Positions 23,517-35,451 are shown, numbered from the stretch's first letter. The stretch: DNA of 64,000 bases from Asparagopsis taxiformis (GCA_030407315.1 JALQPE010000534.1:30422-94421); one strand, 5' to 3'. The notes: generated by a model from the letters alone, not told the origin. Made by a program: numbers and translations.

Positions 23517-26500
23517 AAGCAGGAATCTGCAGCTGAAGGGCGGCTCAGAAGCTTTGAAGGCTACCTCAATGGAAGATGCCCCAGGACTTAGGCCAGGACA
23601 GGACAGACAGAAATGGCGCCGATATGTTGCAGCATGGGTCTCATTTATATCAAAAAGGGCCAGCGTCGGCGAGAAAAAGTCTTTGGCATCACAAGCTACA
23701 CTGTCTTACATGCTCTACAATGCACTCCACCACAGCTATCAAAGCGTTCTGGACCATGAGATTGTGAAGGGAAATTTATCACTAGATGCTGACACACACC
23801 GTCAGAAGGCCGTGGTGGAACAAATCATAAACATGATCGGGCGGGAAACTCCACTAGAAACAATCGACTGTGTACTTAACACGTATCACAACGTACAAAC
23901 CTGTGTAAGGTCCGACACAGAGCATCCGTCCAAAACCATCCCGCAAGGTGTCACTCAGTCACATTTGTTCGACATTCAATCAGTCTGTGCAAGTAGATTT
24001 TTTCTTCCCCACAATACGTGGCATACGAAGAACTATACTACACATGAGAGATCGGGGAACCGGATACTCTGAAATGGAAGCCCTTCCATCAAGAGATCTT
24101 GAAGATGCAGCAACCTCTTTGGATCGCACCTGGATATCCAGACATGGAGCACCCGCCACTTTAAGCGGTGACCAGGAGTTTAATCGAGGGCCGTTCCAAC
24201 GTCTGCTCCATCGCCATGATATATCATTCGAAGCTCGTCCAGCTCGCAGACACAATAAGGTCGGAGCAGTAGAACGAAAGAATGGTGTAATGCGAATAAT
24301 TCTGGAGCGTCTATCTAAAGATCACGACGAACTTACAGTATCATCTATAATTGCTCGTGCATGTTTTCTAAGCAATTTATTCAGCGGCTCTAAACTTGCC
24401 AGCTCATTTGAACAAGCACGCGGATACACTCCAGGCTTGTGCGGCCTGCGAGGCTCTATCATCTCTCCTGAACTACTGCGCGCGCACCAAGCACAAGTCG
24501 CTCATCGAGCACTGCAACGCTTGCTGACATCCAAGGCCCCCAAGACTGTCCCTTCCGAGCTCCTACCACGGGGTACCAAAATATATGCATACCTCCAGAA
24601 CAATTGCTGGGAACCTCTAGTCGTAGCGGAAGCTTTACCCCACATCGTGCATGCGAAACGCCATCGCAAGAGTCCAACCATATCATTGGCTTATGAAGAT
24701 GTACGAATTGCTCCTGTCAACCAGCTACATAGGCACATTGCCGGTATTGGCACTGCTGAGACCCATTCGGAGGATGAGGGGGGTGATGATCATGACTCCC
24801 ACAACACACAGCCAGAACCTAATAATCATGCAAGTGATGCTGGCGATGCTCATCCACCTCATGAACAAAGTTCCGATATTAACACCCGGATAGCCTATCC
24901 ACGTGTACAGAAAGAACTACCTACTTTCCTAGCTTACAGACGCAGTGCTGGACAGCCAAACCTTGACATTGCTGGAAACACCAGTACATGCTCACCAACC
25001 CATGGTGACACTCTGAAATCTAGTGAGCAGCAAGTATTACAATCTATCACCAAGGTAATCGGTCATCAACAAGTCCCAGCATCAAAACTGAGCTTTGCAC
25101 CAAGCTGGATTGTACAAAATGCATTCGAGTCGGAACTCGATAACTGGAAGGATGTATATGAACAAGTTGATGAAGCTTCTGCACCGGCCAATGCCAATAT
25201 AATCCGATCACATACGGTATATAAGGTCAAATCTGATGAGCAATCCACATTGAAACTGAAAGCAAGAATAGTGGCGCACGGAAACGAAGACAAAGAAAAA
25301 GACTTTGTCCGGAAAGATTCATCCGCAGCACAATTTACTGTAATTCGCCTACTACTATCTGCCGCTGCATACCATGGATTTCGACTCGGAAAGATTGACG
25401 TTAAGAAGGCATATTTACAGAGCGGCCCAATACGCCGACAAGTGTACGTTCGACCACCGAAAGAGTATTATTCCTGTCGTAATAGCCCAAAACGCAAAGT
25501 ACTTTGGAAACTCAGCAAATTACCATCAGCAAATTACCATATGGTATTGTTGAGGCAGGGAGACAGTGGCAACTGACAGCGGAATCGTGGCTGCTAGGTT
25601 CTATGCAATTTCAAAGGATTCCAGGACTGTCTCAGATATTCATCAAACGCAATGATACGAATTGCATAATGTTACTTGTGGTCAAAGTTATAGACGATTT
25701 TCTCGTCTCAGGATGTCTGCAGCACGTCAAAGATTTTGTAGCCAGTGCTACAGCGCAATTCGAAATCGGTACTGTTGTTATTGACGAAACAATCAAGTTT
25801 AATGGCACGGAGATCTCGCAAACGAGTGATGGCACGATTTTATTGTCAATGCAACAATACATGTCCAGAGTACAGCCTATACTCCTCAGTCGCACAAGAT
25901 CTAAACAGAGAGAGCATTTTGCAACGAACGAAGAGCTTCAAAAATATCTTCACCTTGCAGGAACATTGAACTTCCTAGGAAAAGGGGCACTCCCTCCGGC
26001 TTCGTTTGTTACGAGCAAAATGTTGCAAAAGTCTGGAAAGCTTACAGTGGCTGCAATAATTGACGCAAATGCAATGGTCAAGGAGATTTACAGACTGAGC
26101 CCCACTCTTCAGTTCAGGTGTCCAAATGAGTCAGAAGAGAATGACCCATTCCTATGTACTTTCTCCGATGCAGCGTACAACATCTCCTCCAGCCACACCT
26201 ATGGACAGACTGGAATATTCAGCGGTTTAGCACTACCACAATCCAATGGTACACTGTTCCATCCATTGGATTGGTTCTCCAACAAACAGAGAAGAGTATC
26301 ATATTCTTCGTTTGGAGCAGAAATACTTGCATGTGCCGATGCGGATGACCGCACATACCCACTTCGACAGGGCTTGCGTATTCTATTGAACAAGTCTAAC
26401 CTCCAATCGCACTTAAACGTTGATTCTCGCGGGCTCTTCGATACTCTCTCCACGCTACATGAAGGTCGCGATTATCGGCTACGACAAACTGTCCAAAGGA

Positions 26501-26718
26501 TACGTGATAGTTTTGAGTCTAAGGAAATTGATGTATTGCGATGGATCAAGGGTACGAGCAACATTTCCGATGCACTCACCAAGCGCAACATTGTATTGTA
26601 TCAATTGTTGAACGACATTTGCCGGGATGGAGTAATGTACGTGAATCTAGACAATGGATTTGAGTTGTATGCAACTCAATGGTTCCAGTGCAATGAGAAA
26701 GTTGACTCTTCGCGCTAG
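23506..26718 (+). pseudogene. Copia gag-integrase-RT-RNase H with deletion and shifts
   Basis: Gag from 23,506 (KWRRYVAAWVSF...). Near 23,990 it joins directly to an integrase core: QVDFFFP (first Asp), LSGDQEF (second Asp) and GAVERKNGV (Glu). The protease and the integrase finger are therefore deleted. RT begins with the KARIVAHGNE block and has KVIDDFLVSG as the catalytic pair; RNase H includes CTFSDAAYN. A 14-bp tandem duplication at 25,513-25,540 (CAGCAAATTACCAT twice) shifts the RT frame. Without one copy the frame reads K-L-P-Y-G-I-V-E-A. Family features differ from the 1.7 kb Copia. Confidence 0.88.
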
Positions 26719-26745
26719 GACGCTCTACAGAGTCAATGGGGGGTG

Positions 26746-27256
26746 TGTGGTAATTTGTGCAGCTATACCCAGATGGTTAGCTCACATCTGCTGTAATGTG
26801 CCACGTGCAAACACACGTGGACACACAGAGATACACCCGATGACGTAGTACATTACGTATGGCAGTTTATGTAACTGTCCAATGTCTGTGGCACAAAGAG
26901 AAACGAGATCATATCTCGGTACTTTTATATATGAGAATGTGTTTCTACCAATGACGTGGACACAGCTCAGATCTCTGTCTGCAAGACGCAGGCACATTAT
27001 GGAAGCAACCATCCATGTGCCGCCATGATGGCAGCATATGGAGCATAGAAAGACATTGCTACCGAACCGTGGCACAATAGATAGCCAGGTAGAAATAGTA
27101 TAAATAGTGCGACTCGGTCGTGCGAGGGGTGGGAGGCAGAGCCGAAGCAGAAGAGAACCCAGAGAACCCCGGCCTTCGTGGCTATTGGATTGCCAACTCC
27201 CGTCATATCTCCTAATTGCATCGACTACTGCTTGCAAAGCTTCCCGAATTTCCACA
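26746..27256 (+). repeat. 3' LTR of the 23-27 kb Copia element
   Basis: 511 bp. It yields the same translation as the 5' LTR over the whole long antisense frame, so divergence is at or near zero. Confidence 0.93.
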
Positions 27257-27625
27257 GTTTCGATCACGAATTACGGAGTCTTGACTCTCACCACCAAACA
27301 CATAGATTCTCAGGCTGCCAAACGAGGACACAATGAGCAGCGCTGATGGTCCTTCATCTTCATTCCCATTCAATGCTCCCGCAATTCGGAACAATGAAAT
27401 CAGAAGAAATCGTTCAGCTGCTTCGCGAAGTCCCAACAATCGCACGGTGTAGACAATCAATCCATGTAGACGTATTTGCAAGCAATACTGCTGGAAAGAA
27501 AAACTTTTGCTGTTGTTTGCCTCTAGAATCAAAATAGTATGTGCAGCTCTACGGAGCAGGGCAGGCGGCGGATGAGAAGACAGTGAGGATACTCTATTCA
27601 TGGCAGGTAGAAGCTGAGAAGGAGA
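27257..27625 (-). pseudogene. Unidentified frame split by the Copia insertion
   Basis: The minus-strand frame downstream of the importin-alpha fragment runs through 27,257. It continues in frame at 22,991 once the Copia element is removed (VFGGESQDSVIRDRN joined to IFNERPMVRGSG). No domain is assigned. It may be the 3' part of a host gene. Confidence 0.35.
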
Positions 27626-28610
27626 AAGATCTGCAGTGGTTGGATCGGCTCCGAAAATACGCTCCAGTAGTATTAGCGCACGGTTGCGGACATCCGGAGA
27701 AACATGTGTTGTCAGCGACTTAATACGCTCCACGCCATGCACTTCTGTAACAAGTGACTCCATCTTATTGTACCCATTGGGATCGGAGGCGGCAGCAATC
27801 TATCCGCTTATCGAAATATTGCGCTAGCCTTTGAGCGCACAAGCAACGGCAGCAACTGTTCCAGAGCCTTTCTATAAAATGTCTCCTCCTGGAGAAAATG
27901 AGAACATTGTATATATACATGGTATACCACATGGACACCGATATTCTCTGGAAGGTAGGCAATTTAGTTGAGATCGTGATTGATAAACACAATGAAGAGC
28001 ACTCAGGTAGCATCTTCTCGGCGCGCGGCGTCTTGGCTGTCTTGAAGCTTCAGCAGGGGAGGGATATTGTTGGTGTTAAGAACATCTTGCACTTGATGCG
28101 AAGACTGGATAATGTTGGAGACAGTCCTACAGACTTCTTTGCGAATGATACGACTAGCGGACGAAAGTAAAGCGCTTAGACAAGGGAGGGCATTGCTGTC
28201 GGTGACCACTCCATTGTAACGATCACCACTGTCAGCGACATTGCCTAGAACTAGCAAGGCAGGAAAATCGACGGAAATGGCAGCTGAACGCAATTTCCAC
28301 GGTAGATGAAAGGTTTGTTCAAAAAGTGTTGCAGAAGTGAGTAGCGCTGCACCGATTGTGGTTTTTCAAAGTGATGGTGTGGCTGACGGTCTTCCCCACG
28401 CAAAATCATATGTAGTTGTTGATGAGAAATGGTGTTGTGAACAAGAACATGCGCATAAGGGTACAAAGAATGCGAGGAGAGCGGGAGATATTGTTGCCGC
28501 TTATCAAAATATTCCGCAACCCTTTAAATGCAACTGCAGCAACTGTTCCTCAGCCTTTCTGCGGTGGGGCTCTTGACGAAGTGCACGCTGTGACGCAAAG
28601 CTAGGGAATG
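27626..28610 (-). pseudogene. Importin-alpha (karyopherin) ARM-repeat pseudogene
   Basis: Minus-strand pieces match importin-alpha order: LRGEDRQPHHHFEKP (the CRGKPQP block), then LGNVADSGD...NALPCLSALLSS...IRKEVCRTVSNI (an ARM repeat), then MESLVTEVHGVERI...RALILLERIFG, the last repeat near the C-terminus. Functional importin-alpha is about 500 residues and carries nuclear cargo. Here the pieces lie in different frames separated by stops, and the N-terminal importin-beta-binding domain is absent. No intron signals explain the shifts, so it is a decayed, probably partial copy. Confidence 0.75.
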
Positions 28611-29284
28611 TGACTTTTACCATGTTGGTGGTCTTGTCAAAAAATGGAGAGAACAATTGTTCCTGTTGTCCAAAAATTGAAAATGACGCCCAGCCGGGCG
28701 ACAGTAGCCTGAACCACCCTTGCCGGGAAGGCGGAAAGTAGATGCAATTAGTAAACAACGTGCTTGAGGAGATCGCAATCATGTGTTCATCACGAAGATG
28801 GTGTTGCAGAAAGAGGATTTGCGAGACGGAAGGGAGAGGGAACGATTTGATGGCCTTGGTGGGTCATGCATGCACGGCTTACAGAAAATTTGCATCTGGC
28901 AGTTAAATGGCCGGCATGCTTCCGGTAGAAAGCCGCCGGCCGCGCGTACAAATTTGATCACATGTCACAATTCAAAATTGTGACTCGAAATTTTGTACCG
29001 GCCTGTTGTGCTCAAATTTCAAGCACACCCCTCCGTGACATGTTGTACCTCCCGCCAATAAGTGGCAGTGTTTCGGTTGCATACTTTGAGCATAATGTGC
29101 ACAATGTGCACAATGATTGTGTACATGTGTGTACTCGAGACGCCATGGCGTGGATGTCTTGGCGGTGCTCATTGTAATTCACGCTCAACAGTGCGTGCAT
29201 GCCGACGCGGACATCAGCACACGACGGAGCATGTGATACGTCCATGCATGGACTGCATCACACACTCAACGTGCAAATAGGATC
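28611..29284. other. Noncoding spacer
   Basis: No gene seen. It contains GTGCACAAT repeats near 29,095-29,115 and several short palindromic stretches. Confidence 0.4.
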
Positions 29285-29671
29285 TTATAGCAGTCCATGC
29301 CTGGAGCATATGACTGTATAGGGGTATAGGAGTGTGGAGCATGTATGACACGGATGGTTGTACACATAAGTGTGTGGCGTTCGAGAATCAATCAGTGGAG
29401 CAGTGTATGGTCGTCGGCACTTTGCAATACGGTGTGTATGATTGTACAGGGGTATAGGAGCGTGGAGCATGCATAGCATGGATGGATTTACACATATGTT
29501 TGCATGAGTCTGTCGCGTGCATGGATGGCAAAGATGGGTGTACAAAGAAGTGTGCATGAGTCTGTGGCGTGCATGAATGGCACGGATGGGTGTACAAATA
29601 AGTGTGCATGTCTGTGTGGCGGCAGTGAAGCAATCAGTGCAACAGTGCATGCACGTCACAGCACTTTGCAA
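29285..29671. repeat. Imperfect minisatellite
   Basis: Imperfect tandem units built on GTGTGCATGAGTCTGTGGCG, GCATGGATGG and GGGGTATAGGAG words, repeated with variable spacing. Frames inside are repeats of the same His/Cys-rich words and are not taken as genes. Confidence 0.6.
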
Positions 29672-29748
29672 TATGAATTATTATGAATGAGTGAGTGGCA
29701 TTAAAGAGAGTCTGAACGACATACATTTATGTGAACGGTCTTACCAAC

Positions 29749-30797
29749 TTATTTAAACGATGGCAACTGCTCTCGTACTCGATCACAGGTTGCACCATCT
29801 AAATTTCCGTCCACTAGCGAGTCAAACGTTGTAATCACCGAAGTAAGCGCAATTGTGTCAATCCAGGGTGTAGGAGTGCCGAGCACAAAGCACGGATTGT
29901 ACCTACTCCGGTAGGAGTCAGCGTCCGTTTTGGTGTACCAATGAACCATCAATTTTGCGATACGGTTTCCCTTGCGCGTAATTCTATGTGTTCTCGCCAC
30001 CCAGAACGGCTCCTCGTCCGTACACTGATCCCCTTTGACCACCAGAAATAACTTCTTTCCCGATTGTGTAGCACTCAGAAGACTCGGCGGCGCCGTTTCT
30101 TCGTGAATCGAAAGCGTCTCCGAATTTTCGGACTGTTGTACGATGGGCTTTTCAGTAGCTTCGGAGGGTTGAAACTGCTGCTCAGCACGCGACACTTCAT
30201 TTTTGTCCGTAGGAGATTGCGGCTGTGTTTGCGTCGCTAGATGTTTGTCCATATCAGATTTCTGTGCACTGAACGTGTCAATGTGCGAATTTTTCGGCGC
30301 GGATTGATGCGCTTTGTCTGCCGGCAAGCGTACTCGATGGTGAGGAGATGGAGAGCGGAGTCGCAGACAGCGCTCACAACGTTCACACTCTCCCCCCTTT
30401 TTTTCTCGATCGCCAGTTGCGCAGCTTTTTTCAGTGGTTTTTTGTTTGACCACTGCATCTCGCGGGAGAAGCCGAATACCTGCGTTAAGAATTGATAACA
30501 GACGGCACTCCCGCGATATGCATACATCTCCGACACCGGCTCATATAACGATACTAAGTAGCGCTGTCGTCTCGTACGATCATACTCAACGACTCGAAAC
30601 GAGTCCCTTACTAGATCTTCGCTGGCTGCAATTTCGAAGCAGCGCCGGGAACAGCATTGTACCTTGTGCAATTCTCCATCTTCGAAGTTTTTCGCTATGA
30701 TTTTTTCCCTGTTCAGATTTCTCTTCCTGATAGAGGACACCTGTCCTTTAATCGCGAAAGACAGTCGGTCTATTTTAGATCCTGATGATTCGGTCAT
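29749..30797 (-). pseudogene. Internally deleted transposase relative
   Basis: The N-terminal frame (from 30,797) has KVQCCSRRCFE..., YDRTRRQRYLVSLYEP and VCYQFLTQVFGFSREMQ. These match the N-terminus of the transposase at 35.5-37.8 kb (CNKGCF, YNRDDRRRYLHALLEP, VCCEFLEFSFKFSRHMQ). After a frame change near 30,300-30,450 it ends with EPFWVARTHRI...VHWYTKTDADSY, matching that protein's C-terminal reader-like domain. The whole RNase H-fold core is missing. It is either a deletion derivative or a domesticated DNA-binding remnant. Orientation is opposite to the full copy. Confidence 0.75.
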
Positions 30798-32021
30798 TGT
30801 TGATGGAGGTGGTATGGGGCGAAAGTGCCGGGGACTTGCAGCACATGTCCTGCTTTATACCAGAACGGGAACCAGCTTCTAATCAGTTATAAACGTTCAG
30901 GATGTAAATATGTCACAAATAAGCGCTTTCTGTACTTTTCGGAACGAGATGTATTCTTGAATTATGAGCCTTGAATCCATCGATCTCATTGGACGCCCGG
31001 AACTCTCTTGAATTGAAGGATTCCAGCGTGCCAGTCGTAGTTCAACCAGCAATGACTGTGGAAAGACATGTTATCTGTCTGATCTCTAATCCGAATACTC
31101 TTGGTGGGAACGATTCATTATCTGCTCCGGTTATTATTCCACATGTTCGTAGAACAATATTCTGTTCATTGAATGGAGTCATAATGTAAATGTTCTACCA
31201 TTTATATGTATCAAGTTGCATGCTATTGCACCTGAACCTTGTAAACAACATTTTAGTTGTACAAAAATCGAATCAAGCTTCTGTAGTTTGAGAACAGTAC
31301 GATGTACTACTTTTCGGCAGGCCTGCTTTTTGCACCGTTCAAGCAATAATAATGTTCTTTCGGTCTGAGTTTCTATTTCTAATATGCATTGTTTATCGTC
31401 TAAGTTGCAGTGGGTAGGAATGTACTCTAAGGTGTAATGTAGGATATGGAATGTAGTAAGGGATGAAAGAAACCTGGTAGCTGCGCTGTTTACTGAAGAA
31501 TGGCATTGCAATGGGGACATGAGAATGTTTTTTCGGTGTGAAAGATACTCAGACCTGTTCGGTAATATTGGTATCGCAGGGTAAGGTGGCGAAACCTGTT
31601 CAGAAATTCCTGCTATTAGCAGCGAAAAGATGATGTGTACGGCCCATTTGCTGTATAGGAAATAGTCCTGGTGAGATGGGCCATTCCTAGTAAATATGAA
31701 AAAAAATATGCCAAGTGTTGTGAGCAGTATAGCAAATCAGATTGCCAAATCATTCCATCATCTGGATAGACACGGCCCGGCGCAATATAATTTTTAGAAT
31801 ACCCCGCTACTGATATTTCTGATTGGCAATCATTGGGAGAGTGCTTGCGTCTCCTATCCACTTCAATTGTCTCCCTAGTAATGGGAACCACGATACACGG
31901 GCCACCACCGCCGTCGTAATCCGGTTTGAGCCGTGTCGTGCCCTGCATGGCCAAGATGCTTCACCATGCATAGTACACTGTACTTGAGTATGGCGTTCAT
32001 GACAATCATTTCAAGTCCTTC
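30798..32021. other. Spacer before the methyltransferase gene
   Basis: Short minus-strand frames at 31,179-31,520 and 31,616-31,954 show no recognisable motif. No LTR or terminal repeat was noticed. It should hold the promoter of the gene at 32,022. Confidence 0.4.
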
Positions 32022-35000
32022 ATGCGAAAGTGCGAGAAATTGATACAGAGTTTTATAGCTTCTGTTTCCCCTTCATTTCTTACCCGGCACTTCATTATTT
32101 CAGAACTGGATGACGTGACGAGATTCTTCAAGAGGAGTGGGTCCAGACTCAGTTCCAAATCAGGTCCTCCAGAAGAGGAACCGGGTACTTCCACCATGAA
32201 GCACACTAGTACCGCCTTATTTGCAGACGTCATGGAAGGGTCTACGAACACACGTGTTGATCCGCGGGCATGCATCCCACTCACTGCTGTTCGACAAGTG
32301 GTGCGCTCTGGTGTGTTGCGATTGAAGTCGATATTTTCTGGAAACATGAAGTCAGCACAATGTCAAGAACAAGATGAAACAAACGGAATTGATGGATTGA
32401 TTTCGGGTTCCGACAATGCGATCGTAGTCGAGTTGACCGGGTCGTTCCAGCGCCACATTATTGACTTTTTCAAAACGATACGCGGTCCTCAGGGTGATTT
32501 TCTTTCTGACAGTGAGGCGAAAGAGAAGTCCGAATGCCGTTCCGTTTGGTACGTAGTTGTTGACGGTATGCACAGACTGACTGCAATCCAGGAGTTAATG
32601 GATGAGAACCCGGAGAGGTGGGACTCTTTTATGTGGCCTGTCACGATACTGAAAGGAGATCATTCTATCCAAGTTCTGAAACAACTAGGCAGACATCAGA
32701 ACCGAAAGCATGATGCAACATTATATGTCGAAACCACGTTCTATGATATCCTGAGCGGAATGAAAGAAGAAGCCCACCGGATGCAGAGCATGACCTCAAA
32801 GCCACCTACAGCCAAACAAGTTGCTGCCGCATATGATGGTTGCTCCCACCTCAAGGATAACACCGTCAGACAGACTGCTGCGACGGCATTGCGCCTTCCT
32901 GCGCGAGTGATCGAAGAAATTGGAACAATTATGAATTCGGAGCATCCAGACTTGGCAGAACCTCCTTCTAGCAACAGTATGGCAGTGAAAACTCGGAGAA
33001 AGGGTACTAATACCCCAATGACAATCGTTGACTGTCGCGTGTATCGCAAATTTGTGAATATAACATCTTTGAAATCTGCAACCAAGTTCAGGAATGCTTC
33101 GGGTACTGATGCTGAAGAAGTTCAAGTTCATACTCTTTACAGGCTTCGGGGAATCTCCAGATTGAATAAATTCAAACCAGTATCATACAAAGATACCCTC
33201 CAGCAATACGAATACACATGCGCAGCGATGAAAGAAGCGCGTAAGTTCGAGGTTCTTCATGAAGGACAGGTATGGCCAAAGGGCATGGAATCAATCAAGC
33301 TGAATCTACTTCGCTCATCAAAGTTCGATACTGATGTTATGGAGAACATGGGAAATGATTATAATATTCTGGATGCTCTTTTGAAGCAGTACCGGAAAGT
33401 TTGCCCTCAAATTGCTCCCATGAAGGAAAAGAAGTATCGGGAAAGCCATCGAAAAGACCCAGATCCCGATTCTTTCTGTCAGGAAATTGGCAAGACGGCA
33501 GCCGATAACGAAAATGCAGGTACAAGGGACGCGAAAGAAGAGAAACAAAAAGATGTCTCGAAGGAAGATAGTGTTCCTCAACTAGGCTCCGAAATATGTG
33601 ATGAGGATATAGTCTCGGTACCGAAGATGAGCCAGATAACGCAAGAATCTGTACAAGATGAAGTTGACGCTTCTGAAAAGGTTATCACCGGACCGAAAAC
33701 TTCTATTCCAGTCAACCGAATGATAACAGAGAACGATGTCTCTGCTTCACCTAGTATCAACTCAGACCGCCTCAACCTTCATTCTAAACGCGGTTCATCT
33801 GGTACGAATGAGCCAGAAAGAAAAGACTACGTTCTTGAAATGGGAATTACATGCTATCAGATGAAATGGCAGGACTTCGACAAGGAAATATGGACAGATG
33901 AGTACCCTCTTCAGGATTTAGTTCTTACCGACCCTCCGTATGGAACTCCGAATTCTAAATCCCTTCGTAATACCGCATATAACAATTTCATAAGTGATAA
34001 GGAAATCAATGCATTATGCCAGTTTGCAAGGAGAGCCTTGAAGCCAGGTGGCTGGTTTTTCTGTTTTGTATCATTCCGAAACTTTCCAGCATTCCTGCAT
34101 GAGCTGAGAAACGTCGGTTTCGACGGTCCGGAATACCCTTTCGTATTCATGAAAGACACGAACACTGTACAAGCACATCGCGGAGATATGTTCCCACAAA
34201 ACGCGTGCGAGTTTGCAGTTGTTGCCAGGGCTCCCGGACATCGTAAGGACGGTTTCAAGCCAGACCTTCGAAGCCAATATCACCTCGTCCCAACAGAAAC
34301 GAAACGGAAATTCGCTGCAATGTCCAGAATTCCCGTTTCGAAAGACAAACTTCTCACTCCAGGAACAAAATCTCCTGTTCTAGCAGAAGAGAAACATATT
34401 GGAATGTTATCCGAGATAATCAACACGTTTTGTCCTGAGAGGGGTTCAGTTATTGATGTTTACGGAGGAACACTTACTACTGCGATCGCAGCGATGAAGA
34501 CAGCCCGTTCATGTGTGGTTGTGGAAGCTAGTACCAAGATTTTCCGTCTCGCTCATGAAAGACTTCGTTCTATCGCCGATGCTTTGTATCATAATGATCT
34601 GAGATCACGTATCGGATCGAAGAAGAGGAGAACAGGGAATCATGCAGAGGATGGCGTTCTGCTAAGCCAACCGAAAATCTGTTCGCTACAGAAAATGGGA
34701 AAAGATGATAATACAAATGCCGGTAAATCCACTATCGAAGGAATAGAGAGAGTACTGAAAGGAGGAGATTCTGTTGAACTATACATTTTGGATCAGGTCG
34801 TCGGAAAAGCGTCTCTCCTTTGTGCAGGAACTAGTGATGAGAGGTTCCAAACTACAATACACAATGTACCTCTAGCGAACTTTCAAGGTGAGGATCAGAA
34901 ACTTGTATCTTGTTATATGTTCGAACCGAACGACTGTTGTTTGGATTGTCCTTACCCGTACAAATACGGTGGTACTGAACCTCCTCCTGGAACTTTGAAA

Positions 35001-35054
35001 GGGCTGAACGGGATATTCGCATGGGACTTGAACAAGATGAGGCCGTTGTCTTAG
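32022..35054 (+). CDS. ParB-like domain plus DNA amino-methyltransferase
   Basis: 1,010 residues from an ATG. A ParB/sulfiredoxin-like domain covers about residues 85-230, with its signature VVDGMHRLTAI (D181, H184, R185). A helical middle follows (TAKQVAAAYDGC...DNTVRQTAA), then a charged linker of about 150 residues. The methyltransferase has motif IV TDPPYG (D637) first and the SAM-binding motif VIDVYGGTLTTAIAAM (D812) last, which is the beta-class order of N6-adenine/N4-cytosine enzymes. A C-terminal 150 residues with DCCLDCPYPYKYGG is unassigned. ParB-methylase fusions are known in phages and bacterial mobile elements; a eukaryotic intronless version beside a transposase suggests carriage on an element. 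Probably modifies DNA at ParB-chosen sites (inference). Confidence 0.85.
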   Translation: MRKCEKLIQSFIASVSPSFLTRHFIISELDDVTRFFKRSGSRLSSKSGPPEEEPGTSTMKHTSTALFADVMEGSTNTRVDPRACIPLTAVRQVVRSGVLRLKSIFSGNMKSAQCQEQDETNGIDGLISGSDNAIVVELTGSFQRHIIDFFKTIRGPQGDFLSDSEAKEKSECRSVWYVVVDGMHRLTAIQELMDENPERWDSFMWPVTILKGDHSIQVLKQLGRHQNRKHDATLYVETTFYDILSGMKEEAHRMQSMTSKPPTAKQVAAAYDGCSHLKDNTVRQTAATALRLPARVIEEIGTIMNSEHPDLAEPPSSNSMAVKTRRKGTNTPMTIVDCRVYRKFVNITSLKSATKFRNASGTDAEEVQVHTLYRLRGISRLNKFKPVSYKDTLQQYEYTCAAMKEARKFEVLHEGQVWPKGMESIKLNLLRSSKFDTDVMENMGNDYNILDALLKQYRKVCPQIAPMKEKKYRESHRKDPDPDSFCQEIGKTAADNENAGTRDAKEEKQKDVSKEDSVPQLGSEICDEDIVSVPKMSQITQESVQDEVDASEKVITGPKTSIPVNRMITENDVSASPSINSDRLNLHSKRGSSGTNEPERKDYVLEMGITCYQMKWQDFDKEIWTDEYPLQDLVLTDPPYGTPNSKSLRNTAYNNFISDKEINALCQFARRALKPGGWFFCFVSFRNFPAFLHELRNVGFDGPEYPFVFMKDTNTVQAHRGDMFPQNACEFAVVARAPGHRKDGFKPDLRSQYHLVPTETKRKFAAMSRIPVSKDKLLTPGTKSPVLAEEKHIGMLSEIINTFCPERGSVIDVYGGTLTTAIAAMKTARSCVVVEASTKIFRLAHERLRSIADALYHNDLRSRIGSKKRRTGNHAEDGVLLSQPKICSLQKMGKDDNTNAGKSTIEGIERVLKGGDSVELYILDQVVGKASLLCAGTSDERFQTTIHNVPLANFQGEDQKLVSCYMFEPNDCCLDCPYPYKYGGTEPPPGTLKGLNGIFAWDLNKMRPLS

Positions 35055-35451
35055 TCTTATTACATATAGTTTCGCTCGGCAGATTTGAACAAAACCGCTG
35101 CAATAAACCTTTAGCTCTGTTTCGTACCATTTGTAAACCTTCAGAGAGGAAAGATTGTTGTCATTTTTCCCCGTAATCATGGGCGCATGAAGAGGACAAA
35201 TCAACCAATCAGCCGTACTCCATTCACAACAGAGATTGATTTGACATAGGTATTTGGCGCTGTATCCTGGGCCAACTATCACCGTCGAGGAGGCCACTCT
35301 GCATCCATATTAGATGAACGTCTCACCGGTGTCATTCCTACTCACCATGCATCTTGATCAACCGATATACTCGTCTTGCAGCCATCTCTTTTCCACGCTA
35401 CCTGCAAATCTAACTACCGTTCAGAGATAATTAGTTCTGCTCCCACTGCAG
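35055..35451. other. Intergenic spacer
   Basis: 397 bp between two same-strand genes, without a recognisable site. Presumably 3' end of the methyltransferase gene and promoter of the transposase. Confidence 0.4.

Larger units (their letters stand above)
22992..27256 (+). mobile_element. Young, internally deleted Copia element
   Basis: Two 511-bp LTRs that appear identical start TGTGGTAATT and end TTTCCACA. The 5-bp target duplication GTTTC lies at 22,987-22,991 and 27,257-27,261. The interior is only 3.2 kb. A G-rich tract precedes the 3' LTR near 26,738-26,743. The protease and the integrase zinc finger are missing, so this copy cannot move alone. The LTR identity shows it moved recently, so an autonomous helper probably exists or existed. 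Confidence 0.95.

Noticed and set aside
23028..27267. Long identical minus-strand frames of about 157 codons in both Copia LTRs
   Set aside because: They lie entirely within LTR sequence, antisense to the element, and are identical only because the LTRs are. No domain is visible.
29285..29686. His/Cys-rich frames in the 29.3-29.7 kb repeat
   Set aside because: They are translations of the minisatellite words in several frames on both strands, without a consistent frame.
31179..31954. Two minus-strand frames of about 112 codons
   Set aside because: No recognisable motif, no homologue within the window, and composition like the surrounding noncoding DNA.
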